Below are positions 9,945 to 20,248 of a stretch of DNA of 64,000 nt, piece after piece. The notes below the pieces were generated by a model that was given only the letters and a program-made list of their open reading frames with translations, ran no database searches and was not told the DNA's origin. A program made the position numbers and the translations under genes. The number at the start of each line of letters is the position of its first letter. Position 1 is the stretch's first letter. Source of the DNA: an uncultured Pseudomonadota bacterium. Lineage in GTDB: Bacteria; Bdellovibrionota_B; Oligoflexia; Oligoflexales; CAIYRB01. The stretch covers positions 1-64,000 of the forward strand of contig CAIYRB010000102.1 of the NCBI GenBank assembly GCA_903928445.1, given 5' to 3'.

Positions 9945-10616
9945 ATGTCATTCACTCATGCATTCGCCAGCCTCATACTCGTACTGCAACTTACAGCCGC
10001 CTGCACGCACACGGCGACGCAGTCGCCTGCTAGCATCACTGATCATGATGCCATCACGACCCTGCGTGACGGAAACCACAGATTCACCAGTAAGCAAACC
10101 CTCCATCCGCGCCAAGACCAGGCGCGGCTGGCCGAGATGTCTAAAGGTCAGGCGCCTGAGGTCGTGGTGGTCTCGTGCTCCGATTCGCGGGTGCCTCCGG
10201 AGATTGTCTTCGACCAAGGGCTTGGCGATATCTTTTCGGTGCGCACGGCCGGGCATGCTCTTGACGCCTATGCCGTCGGTAGCGTCGAGTATGCCGTTGA
10301 GGCATTGGGTGCCAAGGTCATTCTCGTCTTGGGTCATACATCCTGCGGTGCCATAAAGGCGGCTCTGACGACGCCGGTTGGAGTGTCAACGGGCTCCCCC
10401 AATATTGATCAACTGGTTAAGAGCATTCGTCCTGGTCTCAAGACAGCCGATGCGGCCGACAAGGAATTCATCCAAGCGGCAAAAAATAACGTCGATGCAG
10501 CCATAGCTTACCTGAAACAGCACTCCGCGCTGATCAGTCGTGCGCTGGAGCAAAAGAAGGTCAAAATAGTCGGTGGTCTGTACTATTTGAATACCGGTGA
10601 GGTCGCAATCTGGTAG
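9945..10616 (+). CDS. Beta-carbonic anhydrase, predicted lipoprotein
   Basis: CSDSRVPPEIVFDQGLGDIFSVRTAGH...GHTSCGAIKAAL; lipobox LTAAC; ATG at 9945 with RBS ACGGAG. Confidence 0.9.
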   Translation: MSFTHAFASLILVLQLTAACTHTATQSPASITDHDAITTLRDGNHRFTSKQTLHPRQDQARLAEMSKGQAPEVVVVSCSDSRVPPEIVFDQGLGDIFSVRTAGHALDAYAVGSVEYAVEALGAKVILVLGHTSCGAIKAALTTPVGVSTGSPNIDQLVKSIRPGLKTADAADKEFIQAAKNNVDAAIAYLKQHSALISRALEQKKVKIVGGLYYLNTGEVAIW

Positions 10617-10732
10617 CTGACGCACCAATGAGGTGGTTAAGAGCTTTCGCATGCACCTAAGCTCTCAACGAGCGGCGCGTTCTTGCGCTGCCGCACCACC
10701 GCCTTGACGTGCCGTTAGCATCTGCACGTGGC

Positions 10733-13522
10733 CTAATCCGCCAATAGCGCCTGCTTCAGGTCGAGGGCGACAAGCCGCATCAGGTCGTCATTGTTTAGCT
10801 CGGTTAAGTTGAGCTCGGCACCACCGCTAAGCAGCTCGTCCGCCACACCGCGCTTACTCGTCAACAGATCCGCAATCCGCGCCTCGATGGTTCCAGCACA
10901 GCTAAACTTATGCACCATGACTGGCCGCGTTTGACCGATCCGGTAGGCGCGGTCGGTCGCTTGATCCTCGACCGCCGGATTCCACCATCGATCAAAGTGA
11001 ATCACATGCGAGGCCTGGGTTAAGGTGAGCCCGGTGCCGCCTGCCTTTACCGACAAGACAAAGAAGGGCGGGCCGTCTTCGCGTTGGAAGTCCTCGACCA
11101 GGCGACGCCTTTCGGCAATGGGTGTGTCGCCGTGGAGTACACAGCCGGGGCGGCCAAAGAGCCTGGTGAGTTGTTGCGCAAGGACTTCGGTCATCTGGCG
11201 AAACTGCGTAAACACGAGGACTTTTTCCTGGCGTGCCGCGATCTCTCCGGCGAGATCCAGGAGGCGTTGGAATTTGCCACTGCTGGCGGCGGCAAAGTCG
11301 CCATCGCCGCTGATCATCGCCGGATGATTGCAAATCTGTTTGAGCTTCATCAACGCTGTCAGGACGGCACCTTTTCGCTGTATCGCACCTGCGGCGGCGC
11401 TTTGCTCCGGTCGGTCCTTGGTATGAAGTTCAGCTTTAAGCTCGTCGACAAGCCGCGCATAGAGCGCGGCTTGCATCTTCGTCAAAGAGCAGCGCACCGC
11501 GATCTCGGTCTTACTCGGCAGGTCGGCGATGATGCTGCGGTCCGATTTGAGGCGTCGCAGGAGATAGGGCTGGATCAAACCACGCACGCGTGCATAGGGG
11601 TGTTCGCGTTGCGCGGAGTTCGCCAGGTGCGTGGCAAATTCGGCGGAGGTCCCGAGTAAGCCGGGGTTGATAAAGTCAAAGAGCGACCAGAGGTCTTGGG
11701 GCTGGTTTTCAACCGGCGTTCCGGTCAAGGCCAGTCGGTGCCGGCTGGTCAAACTCTTGACGGCGCGTGTTTGCTGCGTCTGTGGATTCTTAATCGCTTG
11801 AGCTTCATCGAGGACGATTAAATCCCAGGACGTCGTCTGCAGCCAGTCATAGCGAGAGAGGGCGCCGTAGGTGGCAATGACGATGTCGGCTTTGGCGATC
11901 AGGCCTACTGCGTCTTGTAAATCGGCTCTACTTGCTACCGAGGGGTGGGCGACAAAGACGCTGAGCTGCGGGGTGAAGCGATGCGCCTCTGCCTGCCAAT
12001 TGCCGATCAAGGTGGCTGGGGCGATGATCAGGTGAGGTCGGCGTCGCTCGGTATCTTTGGCATGTTCTGGCTGATCTGTTGGACGGTCCGTATGTTCGAC
12101 ACGCTCCTTGGCGATGATCGCCATCAGTGCCAAGACCTGGATGGTTTTGCCTAGACCCATGTCATCTGCCAAGCAGCCGCCAAGGCCAAGCTGATGCAAG
12201 GTCCACAGCCAGTGGACACCAGCCTTTTGGTACGGTCGGAGCGTCGCTTTGAGGTGCGACGGCCCGAGTTCGGCCAAGGCTGTGCTGCTTGGGTGGCGCA
12301 GCTTTTCGAGGCTTGCACTCAGCCATGCGCCTGCTTGCACCGAGGCCCAGTCTAGGTCCGTGCTGTCTGCGTCTTGAGGGGACGTCGCCGCGGCGGCGCC
12401 CCCGCTTTGCATGCGGTTGATGAGACGCAAGGCCTGGGCAAAGGTCAGTCCTTGCTGCTCGACTAAAGCGGCGATGCGCTCCCAGCTACCGAGGACTTGC
12501 TCTAGGCGCTTGCCATCGACCTCGACCCATTGGCCACGAATCAGGACTAAACCAGCGCTTGCTTGCCGCAAGCGCTCCCATTCCTCCGGCGACACCGGCT
12601 GGCCGGCTAGAGATAGGTTCAGGCGGAAGTCGAGAAGTGCGCCGATGCCGACCTTGGCCGGTGGGTTTGTGCCGACCTCGACAGCGACTTGTGGCCGAGG
12701 TGGTTTACCATTGTTCCACCAAGCCGGCACGCGCAGCGTCAGGCCTGCGGCCTCGAGCTTGCTGGCGTCGCAGAGGATGCGGTAGGCCTCGCTGCTGCTC
12801 AGCGTTTGCGGCGCGAACAAGCGTTTGTCGGCGATCATTTCGCGCAACATCGAGCTATGCGCTGCAGCCGCTTGCAACGCTGCGCCGATTTTCGCGACGC
12901 CGGTGTCTTGGCCTTTGGCAACGAGGTCTTTGAGGACGCGTCCAAGCAACGCATGTTGCGGCTTTGCGCCGAGCGACAGGCGCAGCGTGTAGGTCGCCAC
13001 AAAAGCAAACGGCTTATCTGGATCTGCGGCATGTTCCGCCACACTGAGGCACACACGCCCGAGAGTGTCCCATGCCGCGTGGTGCGCCGCGAGCAGCTCT
13101 TGCAGCGGCTTTTGCTGTTGGTTTTGCCAAGACTGGATGGCGGTGGCGATGCTGTGCCAGAGAAGGTCGACGGTGGCCAGGTCGAGGTACTCGCCGCCTG
13201 GGAGTGGGGGAGCGATGCTGAGCCAGCGTGCCGCCTCGCTGGGATCAAGTGTTGCCTTACCCTGGGCGATAAAGCGCGTCAGGTGCAGTTTGGCAAAGTC
13301 GCGCCAATACGCTTCCGGCGCGTTAAGTAAGGCCGTTGGCCAGCATGCGGCTAAAAAGGCGAGCCCATGACCGTGGTCTTGGCCAAAGGCGGCAGACAGT
13401 GGCGACGGGGCGACGTCACCACTAGCTCCTACAAGATGCAGCACCCTTGCCGGTGATAGCGTTAAATGGCCGCCGGCAAATGGGTTGGCGTCGTCTGGCT
13501 GCAGCTGATCGCTAACGGTCAC
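10733..13522 (-). CDS. SNF2-family DEAD/DEAH-box helicase
   Basis: DDMGLGKTIQVLALM, DLIVLDEAQAIKN, LTGTPVENQPQDLWSLFDFI, KAGGTGLTLTQASHVIHFDRWWNPAVEDQATDRAYRIGQ; likely GTG start near 13522 overlapping the upstream gene stop; ORF track start is 13573. Confidence 0.93.
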   Translation of the reverse strand: MTVSDQLQPDDANPFAGGHLTLSPARVLHLVGASGDVAPSPLSAAFGQDHGHGLAFLAACWPTALLNAPEAYWRDFAKLHLTRFIAQGKATLDPSEAARWLSIAPPLPGGEYLDLATVDLLWHSIATAIQSWQNQQQKPLQELLAAHHAAWDTLGRVCLSVAEHAADPDKPFAFVATYTLRLSLGAKPQHALLGRVLKDLVAKGQDTGVAKIGAALQAAAAHSSMLREMIADKRLFAPQTLSSSEAYRILCDASKLEAAGLTLRVPAWWNNGKPPRPQVAVEVGTNPPAKVGIGALLDFRLNLSLAGQPVSPEEWERLRQASAGLVLIRGQWVEVDGKRLEQVLGSWERIAALVEQQGLTFAQALRLINRMQSGGAAAATSPQDADSTDLDWASVQAGAWLSASLEKLRHPSSTALAELGPSHLKATLRPYQKAGVHWLWTLHQLGLGGCLADDMGLGKTIQVLALMAIIAKERVEHTDRPTDQPEHAKDTERRRPHLIIAPATLIGNWQAEAHRFTPQLSVFVAHPSVASRADLQDAVGLIAKADIVIATYGALSRYDWLQTTSWDLIVLDEAQAIKNPQTQQTRAVKSLTSRHRLALTGTPVENQPQDLWSLFDFINPGLLGTSAEFATHLANSAQREHPYARVRGLIQPYLLRRLKSDRSIIADLPSKTEIAVRCSLTKMQAALYARLVDELKAELHTKDRPEQSAAAGAIQRKGAVLTALMKLKQICNHPAMISGDGDFAAASSGKFQRLLDLAGEIAARQEKVLVFTQFRQMTEVLAQQLTRLFGRPGCVLHGDTPIAERRRLVEDFQREDGPPFFVLSVKAGGTGLTLTQASHVIHFDRWWNPAVEDQATDRAYRIGQTRPVMVHKFSCAGTIEARIADLLTSKRGVADELLSGGAELNLTELNNDDLMRLVALDLKQALLAD

Positions 13523-14636
13523 AACCTTGCGCCTTGCAGCTGACGTCACTAAAGCGGCGCCTGCTCGCTGCACCAGACAGCCAATCGCGCAGCATCACAC
13601 TATTGCTGCTGACGTGATAAAAGTCGTTGTTCCAGGTATTGCAGTGGACGGTGCCGACGGAGACATAGCTGTTGAAATTGGGCACTGCGCTGGCGATCGA
13701 GTCAAGCATGGCGAACATACCAGGGCGCCACTCCTCCTTGTTTGGACTTGGATAGAAGTCCATTTGCACCGTGTCAGCATGGTTGGTTGCCTGGGAAAAG
13801 TGGATGTTTGGGTAGTGGCGAGCGGCGCGGATGTAAAAATCGTTCATGTTTAATCTGCTAAAATCGACTTGCTTCGGGTCCAATTCTGGAATCCAACTTG
13901 GCGCGGCTGCTTCGATATTCCAACCGTAGATGTTGAGGCCTGGCTTGCCAGGCGCTGGAACAGCGACGCTGGAGTCGGCAAATTGATCGAGCTCGGCGCC
14001 TGGGAAGGACTCTTGGACCAACGGCGTATAAAATACCGAGGCATAGCCCCCCGCGCTGCAACCGCTGACGAAGACGCGCTTTGCAGCGCTGAGGTTTTTC
14101 TTGCTCCAATCCATCACGGCTTGGACATTGACGGCGCCACGGTGGTGGATCTGGTATTTGTAGCCACGCGGACTCTGGTAGGTTTTGTCGATGTGGCCCC
14201 AGTGCAAATCGCCGGTGCAGTAGGGGATGAAGACCCTGGTCCAGCCGACATAGGGGTTGTCAAGATTCCTTAGGTCGTTGACTCCGGGTATGCCGAACAA
14301 GACAGCAAAGCGTGCTGGCTCAACGCGATCGAGAAAGCGCGTTGAGCCGAGGTCGCAACCAGCTCCGTCGGCGCAGGAACCGCCGCCCATAAAGTCGAAG
14401 ACGACCCGCTCCGGGTCACCAGGATAAACAAAAAAGGAGAATGGATCGCCGCGAGCACAAGAGGTCTCACCGCCTGGTTGGTATTCCTCCCAACCAGAGA
14501 ATAGCGTGGTATGGGCTATTTCGGCATGGACAGCGCGACTGCCGAGCAAAAGGGCCAAGGACGCTTGGGTCATCAGGACCACGACTCGCGACCAAACGAT
14601 GGGCATGTTGGACCTCCCGACCTGGAGTTTATGCAC
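13512..14636 (-). CDS. Pectinacetylesterase/Notum-like secreted esterase
   Basis: Signal peptide; VVFDFMGGGSCADGAGCDLGSTRF, FIPYCTGDLHWG, VFVSGCSAGGYASVFY. Confidence 0.75.
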   Translation of the reverse strand: MHKLQVGRSNMPIVWSRVVVLMTQASLALLLGSRAVHAEIAHTTLFSGWEEYQPGGETSCARGDPFSFFVYPGDPERVVFDFMGGGSCADGAGCDLGSTRFLDRVEPARFAVLFGIPGVNDLRNLDNPYVGWTRVFIPYCTGDLHWGHIDKTYQSPRGYKYQIHHRGAVNVQAVMDWSKKNLSAAKRVFVSGCSAGGYASVFYTPLVQESFPGAELDQFADSSVAVPAPGKPGLNIYGWNIEAAAPSWIPELDPKQVDFSRLNMNDFYIRAARHYPNIHFSQATNHADTVQMDFYPSPNKEEWRPGMFAMLDSIASAVPNFNSYVSVGTVHCNTWNNDFYHVSSNSVMLRDWLSGAASRRRFSDVSCKAQGCDR

Positions 14637-14639
14637 GCT

Positions 14640-16205
14640 TCAAAGGACTGCGCCGTGACTATCGCGTAGCGCCCGTTTTAGGATCTTGCCGGTCGGGCCT
14701 TTTGGCAGCTGTGGCAAGATCTTGATGTGGCGCGGGTATTTATAGGTCGCCAAGTGGCTTTGGCAATAATGCACCAGCTCAGCACTCGTCGCCTGGCAGC
14801 CTGGTCTGAGCACGATAAAAGCATGGACCTCCTCGCCGTGGCTTGGGTGCGGTAGGCCGACGACGGCGGCCTCCATCACCGCGGTGTGCGCGTAGAGGAT
14901 CTCCTCGATTTCACGGGGGTAGATGTTAAAGCCACCGCGGATGATGAGGTCCTTTTTGCGGTCGACGATACGGTAGAAGCCGTCGTCGTCGCGCTCGGCG
15001 ATATCACCGGTGTGGAACCAGCCATCTTGCAGCACCTCGCTGGTGGCCTCGGGACGGTTGTAATAGCCCTTCATTACGTTGTGGCCTTTGATGCAGATCT
15101 CACCCCGGGTGTTGGCCGTGGTGACGATGTCGCCGCCGGCGTCGACGAGACGAGCCTCGACGCCCCAGATCGGTCGGCCGATGCTACCGATGCGTTTGCC
15201 GCCGTTGATGGGATTCATCGTCGCGACGGGGGAGGTTTCTGAAAGACCATAGGCCTCGATCATATCGAGCCCGAAGGTCGCATCAAAGCGCTTGATCACC
15301 TCCTCGGGCATGGCGGCGCCGCCACATAGACAGAAGCGCAAACTGGACAGCATCGCCGGACTGATACCGTGGGCGTGGAGCAGAGCATAGTACATCGTCG
15401 GCACGCCGGCAAAATAGTTGACTCGGTGCTGCTCGATCAGCGTGGCCGTGGCGTGTGCGTCAAACCGGGTTTGTAAGACCAAAGTGCCGCCAGCCAAAAG
15501 CACGGCATTTTGCAAAGCCGTCTGGCCGAAGCTATGAAACAACGGCAACGCCAGCAGCCCGACGATGTCATGGCTGGGAAAAGATAGCGGTAGCTGCAAG
15601 ATATAGGCGGCGTTGTAAAATAAATTGAATTGGCTTAGCTCAGCGCCTTTGGGGCGGCCGGTCGTGCCTGAGGTGTAGATGATCACCGCCGTGTCTTCGG
15701 GGGTGCTCGGGTAGAGATCGCAGTATAGAGGTACGTCCTGTAGCAAGGGAGTCCAGGCAAAGGCCTTCTTGCCGTCTGACTCTGCCGCAAGCTCAGGGGC
15801 CATCTCATCGCCACCGCAGGCGATGAATAGCGGGCATTTTGGGGCGCGGTGCCAAGCGGCAAGCGCCTCACCGCGCATGGCCGCACCGGCGATCAACACG
15901 TGGCTGTCGCTATCGTTGAGATGGTAGGTAATCTCATCAGCCTTGAGCATGGTATTGAGCGGAACCACCGGGCAGCCAATGAGCTGAGCCGCATAGTAGG
16001 CGACCGGGAAGGCTGGCGTGTTGGGCAACATCAATGCAACATGTTGCCCGGGAGAAAGCCCAATGGCGCGCAATGAACCGGCTAGCCGCTGCACCTGGGT
16101 CCACAGCTCGGCGTAGGTGAGGACATCGCCGTCGTGGATCAAGGCGGCTTTACCCGGGAATCTAAGCGTCGATTCCCGCAGCAGAGTGGCGATGTTTAGG
16201 CTCAT
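14640..16205 (-). CDS. AMP-binding long-chain acyl-CoA ligase
   Basis: IIYTSGTTGRPKGAELS, AYGLSETSPVATMNP, GWFHTGDIAERDDDGFYRIVDRKKDLIIRGGFNIYPREIEE, GPTGKILKRALR. Confidence 0.93.
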   Translation of the reverse strand: MSLNIATLLRESTLRFPGKAALIHDGDVLTYAELWTQVQRLAGSLRAIGLSPGQHVALMLPNTPAFPVAYYAAQLIGCPVVPLNTMLKADEITYHLNDSDSHVLIAGAAMRGEALAAWHRAPKCPLFIACGGDEMAPELAAESDGKKAFAWTPLLQDVPLYCDLYPSTPEDTAVIIYTSGTTGRPKGAELSQFNLFYNAAYILQLPLSFPSHDIVGLLALPLFHSFGQTALQNAVLLAGGTLVLQTRFDAHATATLIEQHRVNYFAGVPTMYYALLHAHGISPAMLSSLRFCLCGGAAMPEEVIKRFDATFGLDMIEAYGLSETSPVATMNPINGGKRIGSIGRPIWGVEARLVDAGGDIVTTANTRGEICIKGHNVMKGYYNRPEATSEVLQDGWFHTGDIAERDDDGFYRIVDRKKDLIIRGGFNIYPREIEEILYAHTAVMEAAVVGLPHPSHGEEVHAFIVLRPGCQATSAELVHYCQSHLATYKYPRHIKILPQLPKGPTGKILKRALRDSHGAVL

Positions 16206-16320
16206 GGGGGATTCCTCTTTTGCTTAGAAGCTAGCTCTATTTTAAATGACTTACAAGTGCTTGCGTTGGCCGCGCCGTGAGGTTAAGTAGTCAGATAAGA
16301 TCTCAATCTAGGAGCCCAGC

Positions 16321-17220
16321 ATGACGACTTCGGAACTTTCATGTACCGCTGCGGACCTCGCCGGCTACCTTCGCTCGCAACGCCTCGCTTATGCCTGTGC
16401 CACGCATGTCGAGTCCCAGCTCGAGGCTGGAATGACGGAAATTCAGGCGGCGGACCTGATGCGTGCTTACATGATTCGCCACGATATTCACCATTACTTT
16501 CATGCTCCCTTCGTTTGGTTTGGCGATCGCACCGAACTAGCCCTGGAGTGGAGCGACGACGAGTTTTTACCGTCGCAACGTCGGCTGGTCCGGGGCATGC
16601 CGGTGATCCTCGATGTCGCGCCGATCGTCGACGGCTATGCATCGGACATCGGCTATGCCTTCGCCTTTGGCGGTCATCCCGTGGTGGAGGCTATGCTCGC
16701 GGATCTTGAGGTCTACCGGGATATGATCCCGCGCCTGCTCAAAGCGGGCGCGACCATGCAGCAGGTCTATCGCACGTTGGACCTGCAGATCGCCGCGGCC
16801 GGTTATCGCAGCAGTCATCACGCTTATCCTGCTGGTGTGATCGGCCACCGGGTGAGCAAATTCGCCGCAGGGATCGGCGACGAGGCCTTAACGGGGGGCT
16901 TTGGCAAGTCGGCCTTTCATTACTTGAAAACCAAGAAAGAACTGTCACAGCATGACCCTTTGGTGTCGCCGTATTGGAATGGTTGCGACCAGTCGGCGCA
17001 TGCACCTGAGGCGGGACTCTGGGCCGTGGAGCCGCATATTGCGCGGGGTGGTATCGGCGTTAAATTCGAGGAACTACTGGTCGTCACGGAAGGGGATGCC
17101 TACTGGCTTGACCCAGAGCCGCCGCATGTTCAGCGTTGGCGATTGACAGCTGGTGCGGGCTCGGGGCGTGGCGCAAGCGTTTCAGCATTCGCGTCTGAGC
17201 CAAGCGGTCGCGAAGCATAG
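16321..17220 (+). CDS. M24-family metallopeptidase (Xaa-Pro aminopeptidase-like)
   Basis: VILDVAPIVDGYASDIGYAFAFG metal-ligand region, GVIGHRVSKF, WAVEPHIARGGIGVKFEELLVVTEGDAYWL. Confidence 0.8.
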   Translation: MTTSELSCTAADLAGYLRSQRLAYACATHVESQLEAGMTEIQAADLMRAYMIRHDIHHYFHAPFVWFGDRTELALEWSDDEFLPSQRRLVRGMPVILDVAPIVDGYASDIGYAFAFGGHPVVEAMLADLEVYRDMIPRLLKAGATMQQVYRTLDLQIAAAGYRSSHHAYPAGVIGHRVSKFAAGIGDEALTGGFGKSAFHYLKTKKELSQHDPLVSPYWNGCDQSAHAPEAGLWAVEPHIARGGIGVKFEELLVVTEGDAYWLDPEPPHVQRWRLTAGAGSGRGASVSAFASEPSGREA

Positions 17221-17260
17221 GCTGACCATTGCCAGTATATGGCACCTCAAGGAGTCGCAG

Positions 17261-18340
17261 GTGACGGTTGAGACTAAATCGGCAGGAGCGTCCCAGAATG
17301 GCCTCAGCGGTGCGTCGATAGCTCTGGCACCGCTGGCGCTACCGCTAGCTCAGGACCAGCTCGATCCGCGCGTCGTCATCAGCATGCCTAGCGCCACGCT
17401 GCTCGATATCGAAGATGGCGTATCGTGCCTGGTGTTCCACTCGAAGTTGAACACGATTAACGCCGAGATTACGGCCATGATCAGGCAAAGCCTGGAGGTC
17501 ACGGCGGCCACGTTTGATGCGCTGGTGATCGCCAACGGTGCCGCACATTTCTCTGCTGGGGCCGATATTCGTGACTTTCTGGTGGCGATCCGGGGCAAGG
17601 ATTGGGCGCGCATCGACCAGATGGAGACCGAGTTTCAGGGACTGATGCAAGAGCTTAAATGCGCTAAGTTCCCGGTGGTGTCTTGTCCGGTCGGCATGAC
17701 CTTTGGTGCTGGCTGTGAAATCAGCTTACATGCGACTTTGCGCCTGGCAAGTAGCAACACAAGGGCTGGTTTAGTCGAGACCAACGTCGGCCTGTTTCCC
17801 GCAGGTGGGGGCACCAAGGAGTTGGCACTCCGGGCGTACGCCCGTGCGACTGACGATGCGGGCGGCGATCCCATGGCCTTTTTGCGCCAGGTATTTAATC
17901 TGATCAGCGCGGCAAAAACCTCGGCGACGGCGCAGGAAGCCATTGATATGGGGCTCTTTTCAGCGGCAACGACGCCGATCGAAGCGACGCGCGAGCTGGT
18001 GGCGCCAAGGGCTAAGCAGGCGGCCTTGGCCCTGATTCCCGGCTTCGTGGCGAAGTCTCGCCACAACACCATCCGCGCTGCCGGACATGCTGGTATCCAG
18101 AGCTTTAAGGCCGACCTGGCGCAATTGGTTGAAAGTGGCAGGATCTCACGCTATGACGCTGTCATCGGTGAAAAGATCGCCACCGTGCTCTGTGGTGGCG
18201 ACGTCGAGGCCGGCACTTTGGTCAGCGAGCAGACGCTGCTCGACCTCGAGCGGGACTTATTTGTCGAGCTGTGCCAGCAGCCGAACACTCTTGAGCGGAT
18301 CGAGTACATGCTGAAACACGGCAAACCGCTGCGCAATTGA
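17261..18340 (+). CDS. Enoyl-CoA hydratase/isomerase (crotonase) family protein
   Basis: NGAAHFSAGADIRDFL, GMTFGAGCEISLHATLRLASSNTRAGLVETNVGLFPAGGGTKEL; GTG at 17261 preceded by AAGGAG; the ORF track start at 17153 lies inside the upstream gene. Confidence 0.88.
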   Translation: MTVETKSAGASQNGLSGASIALAPLALPLAQDQLDPRVVISMPSATLLDIEDGVSCLVFHSKLNTINAEITAMIRQSLEVTAATFDALVIANGAAHFSAGADIRDFLVAIRGKDWARIDQMETEFQGLMQELKCAKFPVVSCPVGMTFGAGCEISLHATLRLASSNTRAGLVETNVGLFPAGGGTKELALRAYARATDDAGGDPMAFLRQVFNLISAAKTSATAQEAIDMGLFSAATTPIEATRELVAPRAKQAALALIPGFVAKSRHNTIRAAGHAGIQSFKADLAQLVESGRISRYDAVIGEKIATVLCGGDVEAGTLVSEQTLLDLERDLFVELCQQPNTLERIEYMLKHGKPLRN

Positions 18341-18500
18341 GGCGGTTTGAATGGGCGAAGTTGGTCTCAACCCTGACTGTGCTAGCGCGATGGGCGGAAT
18401 CTAGGTATCCTCGTGGTCGCACGGTCATCAGCAGCGTACCCATGACGCCTAGTTCGGGCGAAGAGCTTTGATCATTACCCCTTAAGTAAAGAGGATTCCA

Positions 18501-18788
18501 TTGGCAACTAAACCAAAAAAAACGATTTGTCCCCTAACGCGTCCTGAGTTCATGGACAAGGCCAAAGCCCTTGCGATCACCATTGATGGTGTGGCGATGC
18601 AGGCGCCACCGCGTGAATTCTCTACCGGCTCGCTCGGCTGGAATCTTAACAGTAAGACGACCATGGATATCGGCGGTGTGCCAGTGACTGTTCAGATCGG
18701 CATGAACGTCACACTCGTCGGAAGCAAAGATTTACCTGGTCGGGCGACGCCGAGCAGCGAGGCTGAGGCTAGCGAGTCCAACGCCTAA
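18501..18788 (+). CDS. Conserved small protein of unknown function
   Basis: 95-aa ORF with a coherent C-terminus (VQIGMNVTLVGSKDLPG). Confidence 0.6.
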   Translation: MATKPKKTICPLTRPEFMDKAKALAITIDGVAMQAPPREFSTGSLGWNLNSKTTMDIGGVPVTVQIGMNVTLVGSKDLPGRATPSSEAEASESNA

Positions 18789-18929
18789 ATAGGTCATTTG
18801 GGGTCAGTCACTCCCTGCAACTCATTTAAACTATTGCCGAACAAATCAGCTTGCCGGCTCTGCCGCATCGCGGAGTCTGCAACCTCGACGCGATTCACTC
18901 TGAACATTTGGCTTCTGCGATTCCAAGTC

Positions 18930-20198
18930 TCAAAGCAACAAAAATGCAGCCGCCGCCAACAGCGTATAAGGCAATGCCCCCAGCAACAACCCAGCCGGAC
19001 TAATCCCATCCTCGCCAAAACACTCCCGCAGCAGCCCATAGCCCGCCGGGTTTGGCGCATTCGCGATCACCGTCAAACCACCCCCCGCCACCGCGCCCGC
19101 CACCAACGCATACTTGGCACTCGCCCCAAGATTAGTGACCAGAGTACCTAGATAGGTGAGGGCCGCATTGTCCGTCAGCGCCGTAAGGGATAAAGCCCCC
19201 CAAAACATCGCCGTGTCGCCAAGACTGCTCAGAACGGGTTGCAACCACCAGTCCTGCAGCTTGCCCAGCGTCACAAGCCCGCCAAGAAAAAATCCGACAA
19301 GCAGGCTCTCTTTGATCCGCAGTTCGTCCTGATACACCTTGCTGATCGAGCACCAGCTCAAAAAGAACAGGAACAGCGGCAAAAAGAACACCATATGATG
19401 CGCGTTGATGATCGTCAGGCAAAGAAACCCCACATGCACCGCAGTCACCCAATGCGGCACCGACGCCTTGTTTGGTCCTGCGGCGACTTGCTCCCCAGGA
19501 ACCAGTTGGCGACGAAAGGCCACCGCTGTCGCCACGGTGCCGACGACGATCGCCAAGGCTGCCTTCCAACCAAAATGCGCCGCCATAAACGGCGTCGTCC
19601 ACTGCCACGTTGTGGCGACCATCAGGACAGGCGGCGCAGCAAAATGCGTCAACGTGCCACCGATCGATATATTCACAAACAGCAAACCAAGAGTTGCGTA
19701 GCGAAAGCGTAGGGACGTGCTGGGCGTTAAAAAGTCTTTGAGCAAGATCGCCGTCACAGTCATCGCAGCCGGCTCGGTGATCAAAGACCCAAGCAGCGGA
19801 CCAACGATCAAGCTCGTGGCATACAGCGCCAACCTGCGCTCGACCGGAATCAACCGGGCGATCACGGCAATCACGCGTTCGACCAGCTGCAACACCGGCC
19901 GCGTCGCCGCCATACACATGATCACAAAGACAAAGGCCGCCTCGGTGTAATCAATACCCTCCAGGTACGAGGTGGCCGAAGCCATGCCAAAGCGCATCCC
20001 CCAGACGGTGACAAAGAGCGCCGCCCAGATGCCAAACACCACCTCCACCTCGCCAAGAAAGTGGCACAGGTTGGCTGCAATGCCGCCGCTTGGATAGCGA
20101 TGCGAGCGCGCGAGGAATTGCTTGGCGGCGAAGGTGTGGATCACGGCGGCGACCAGGAACATGGTCGCTATATACGGCATCGTAAACATGTGTTGCAC
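18930..20198 (-). CDS. Putative Na+/H+ antiporter-like membrane protein
   Basis: Polytopic, with an arsB/nhaD-type arrangement (AALSLTALTDNAALTYLGTLV, GGGLTVIANAPNPAGYGLL). Confidence 0.75.
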   Translation of the reverse strand: MQHMFTMPYIATMFLVAAVIHTFAAKQFLARSHRYPSGGIAANLCHFLGEVEVVFGIWAALFVTVWGMRFGMASATSYLEGIDYTEAAFVFVIMCMAATRPVLQLVERVIAVIARLIPVERRLALYATSLIVGPLLGSLITEPAAMTVTAILLKDFLTPSTSLRFRYATLGLLFVNISIGGTLTHFAAPPVLMVATTWQWTTPFMAAHFGWKAALAIVVGTVATAVAFRRQLVPGEQVAAGPNKASVPHWVTAVHVGFLCLTIINAHHMVFFLPLFLFFLSWCSISKVYQDELRIKESLLVGFFLGGLVTLGKLQDWWLQPVLSSLGDTAMFWGALSLTALTDNAALTYLGTLVTNLGASAKYALVAGAVAGGGLTVIANAPNPAGYGLLRECFGEDGISPAGLLLGALPYTLLAAAAFLLL

Positions 20199-20248
20199 TC
20201 AGTCTCTAGGTATCAACATGTCAAAAGATCGTCGCGTTACCACCCGCG

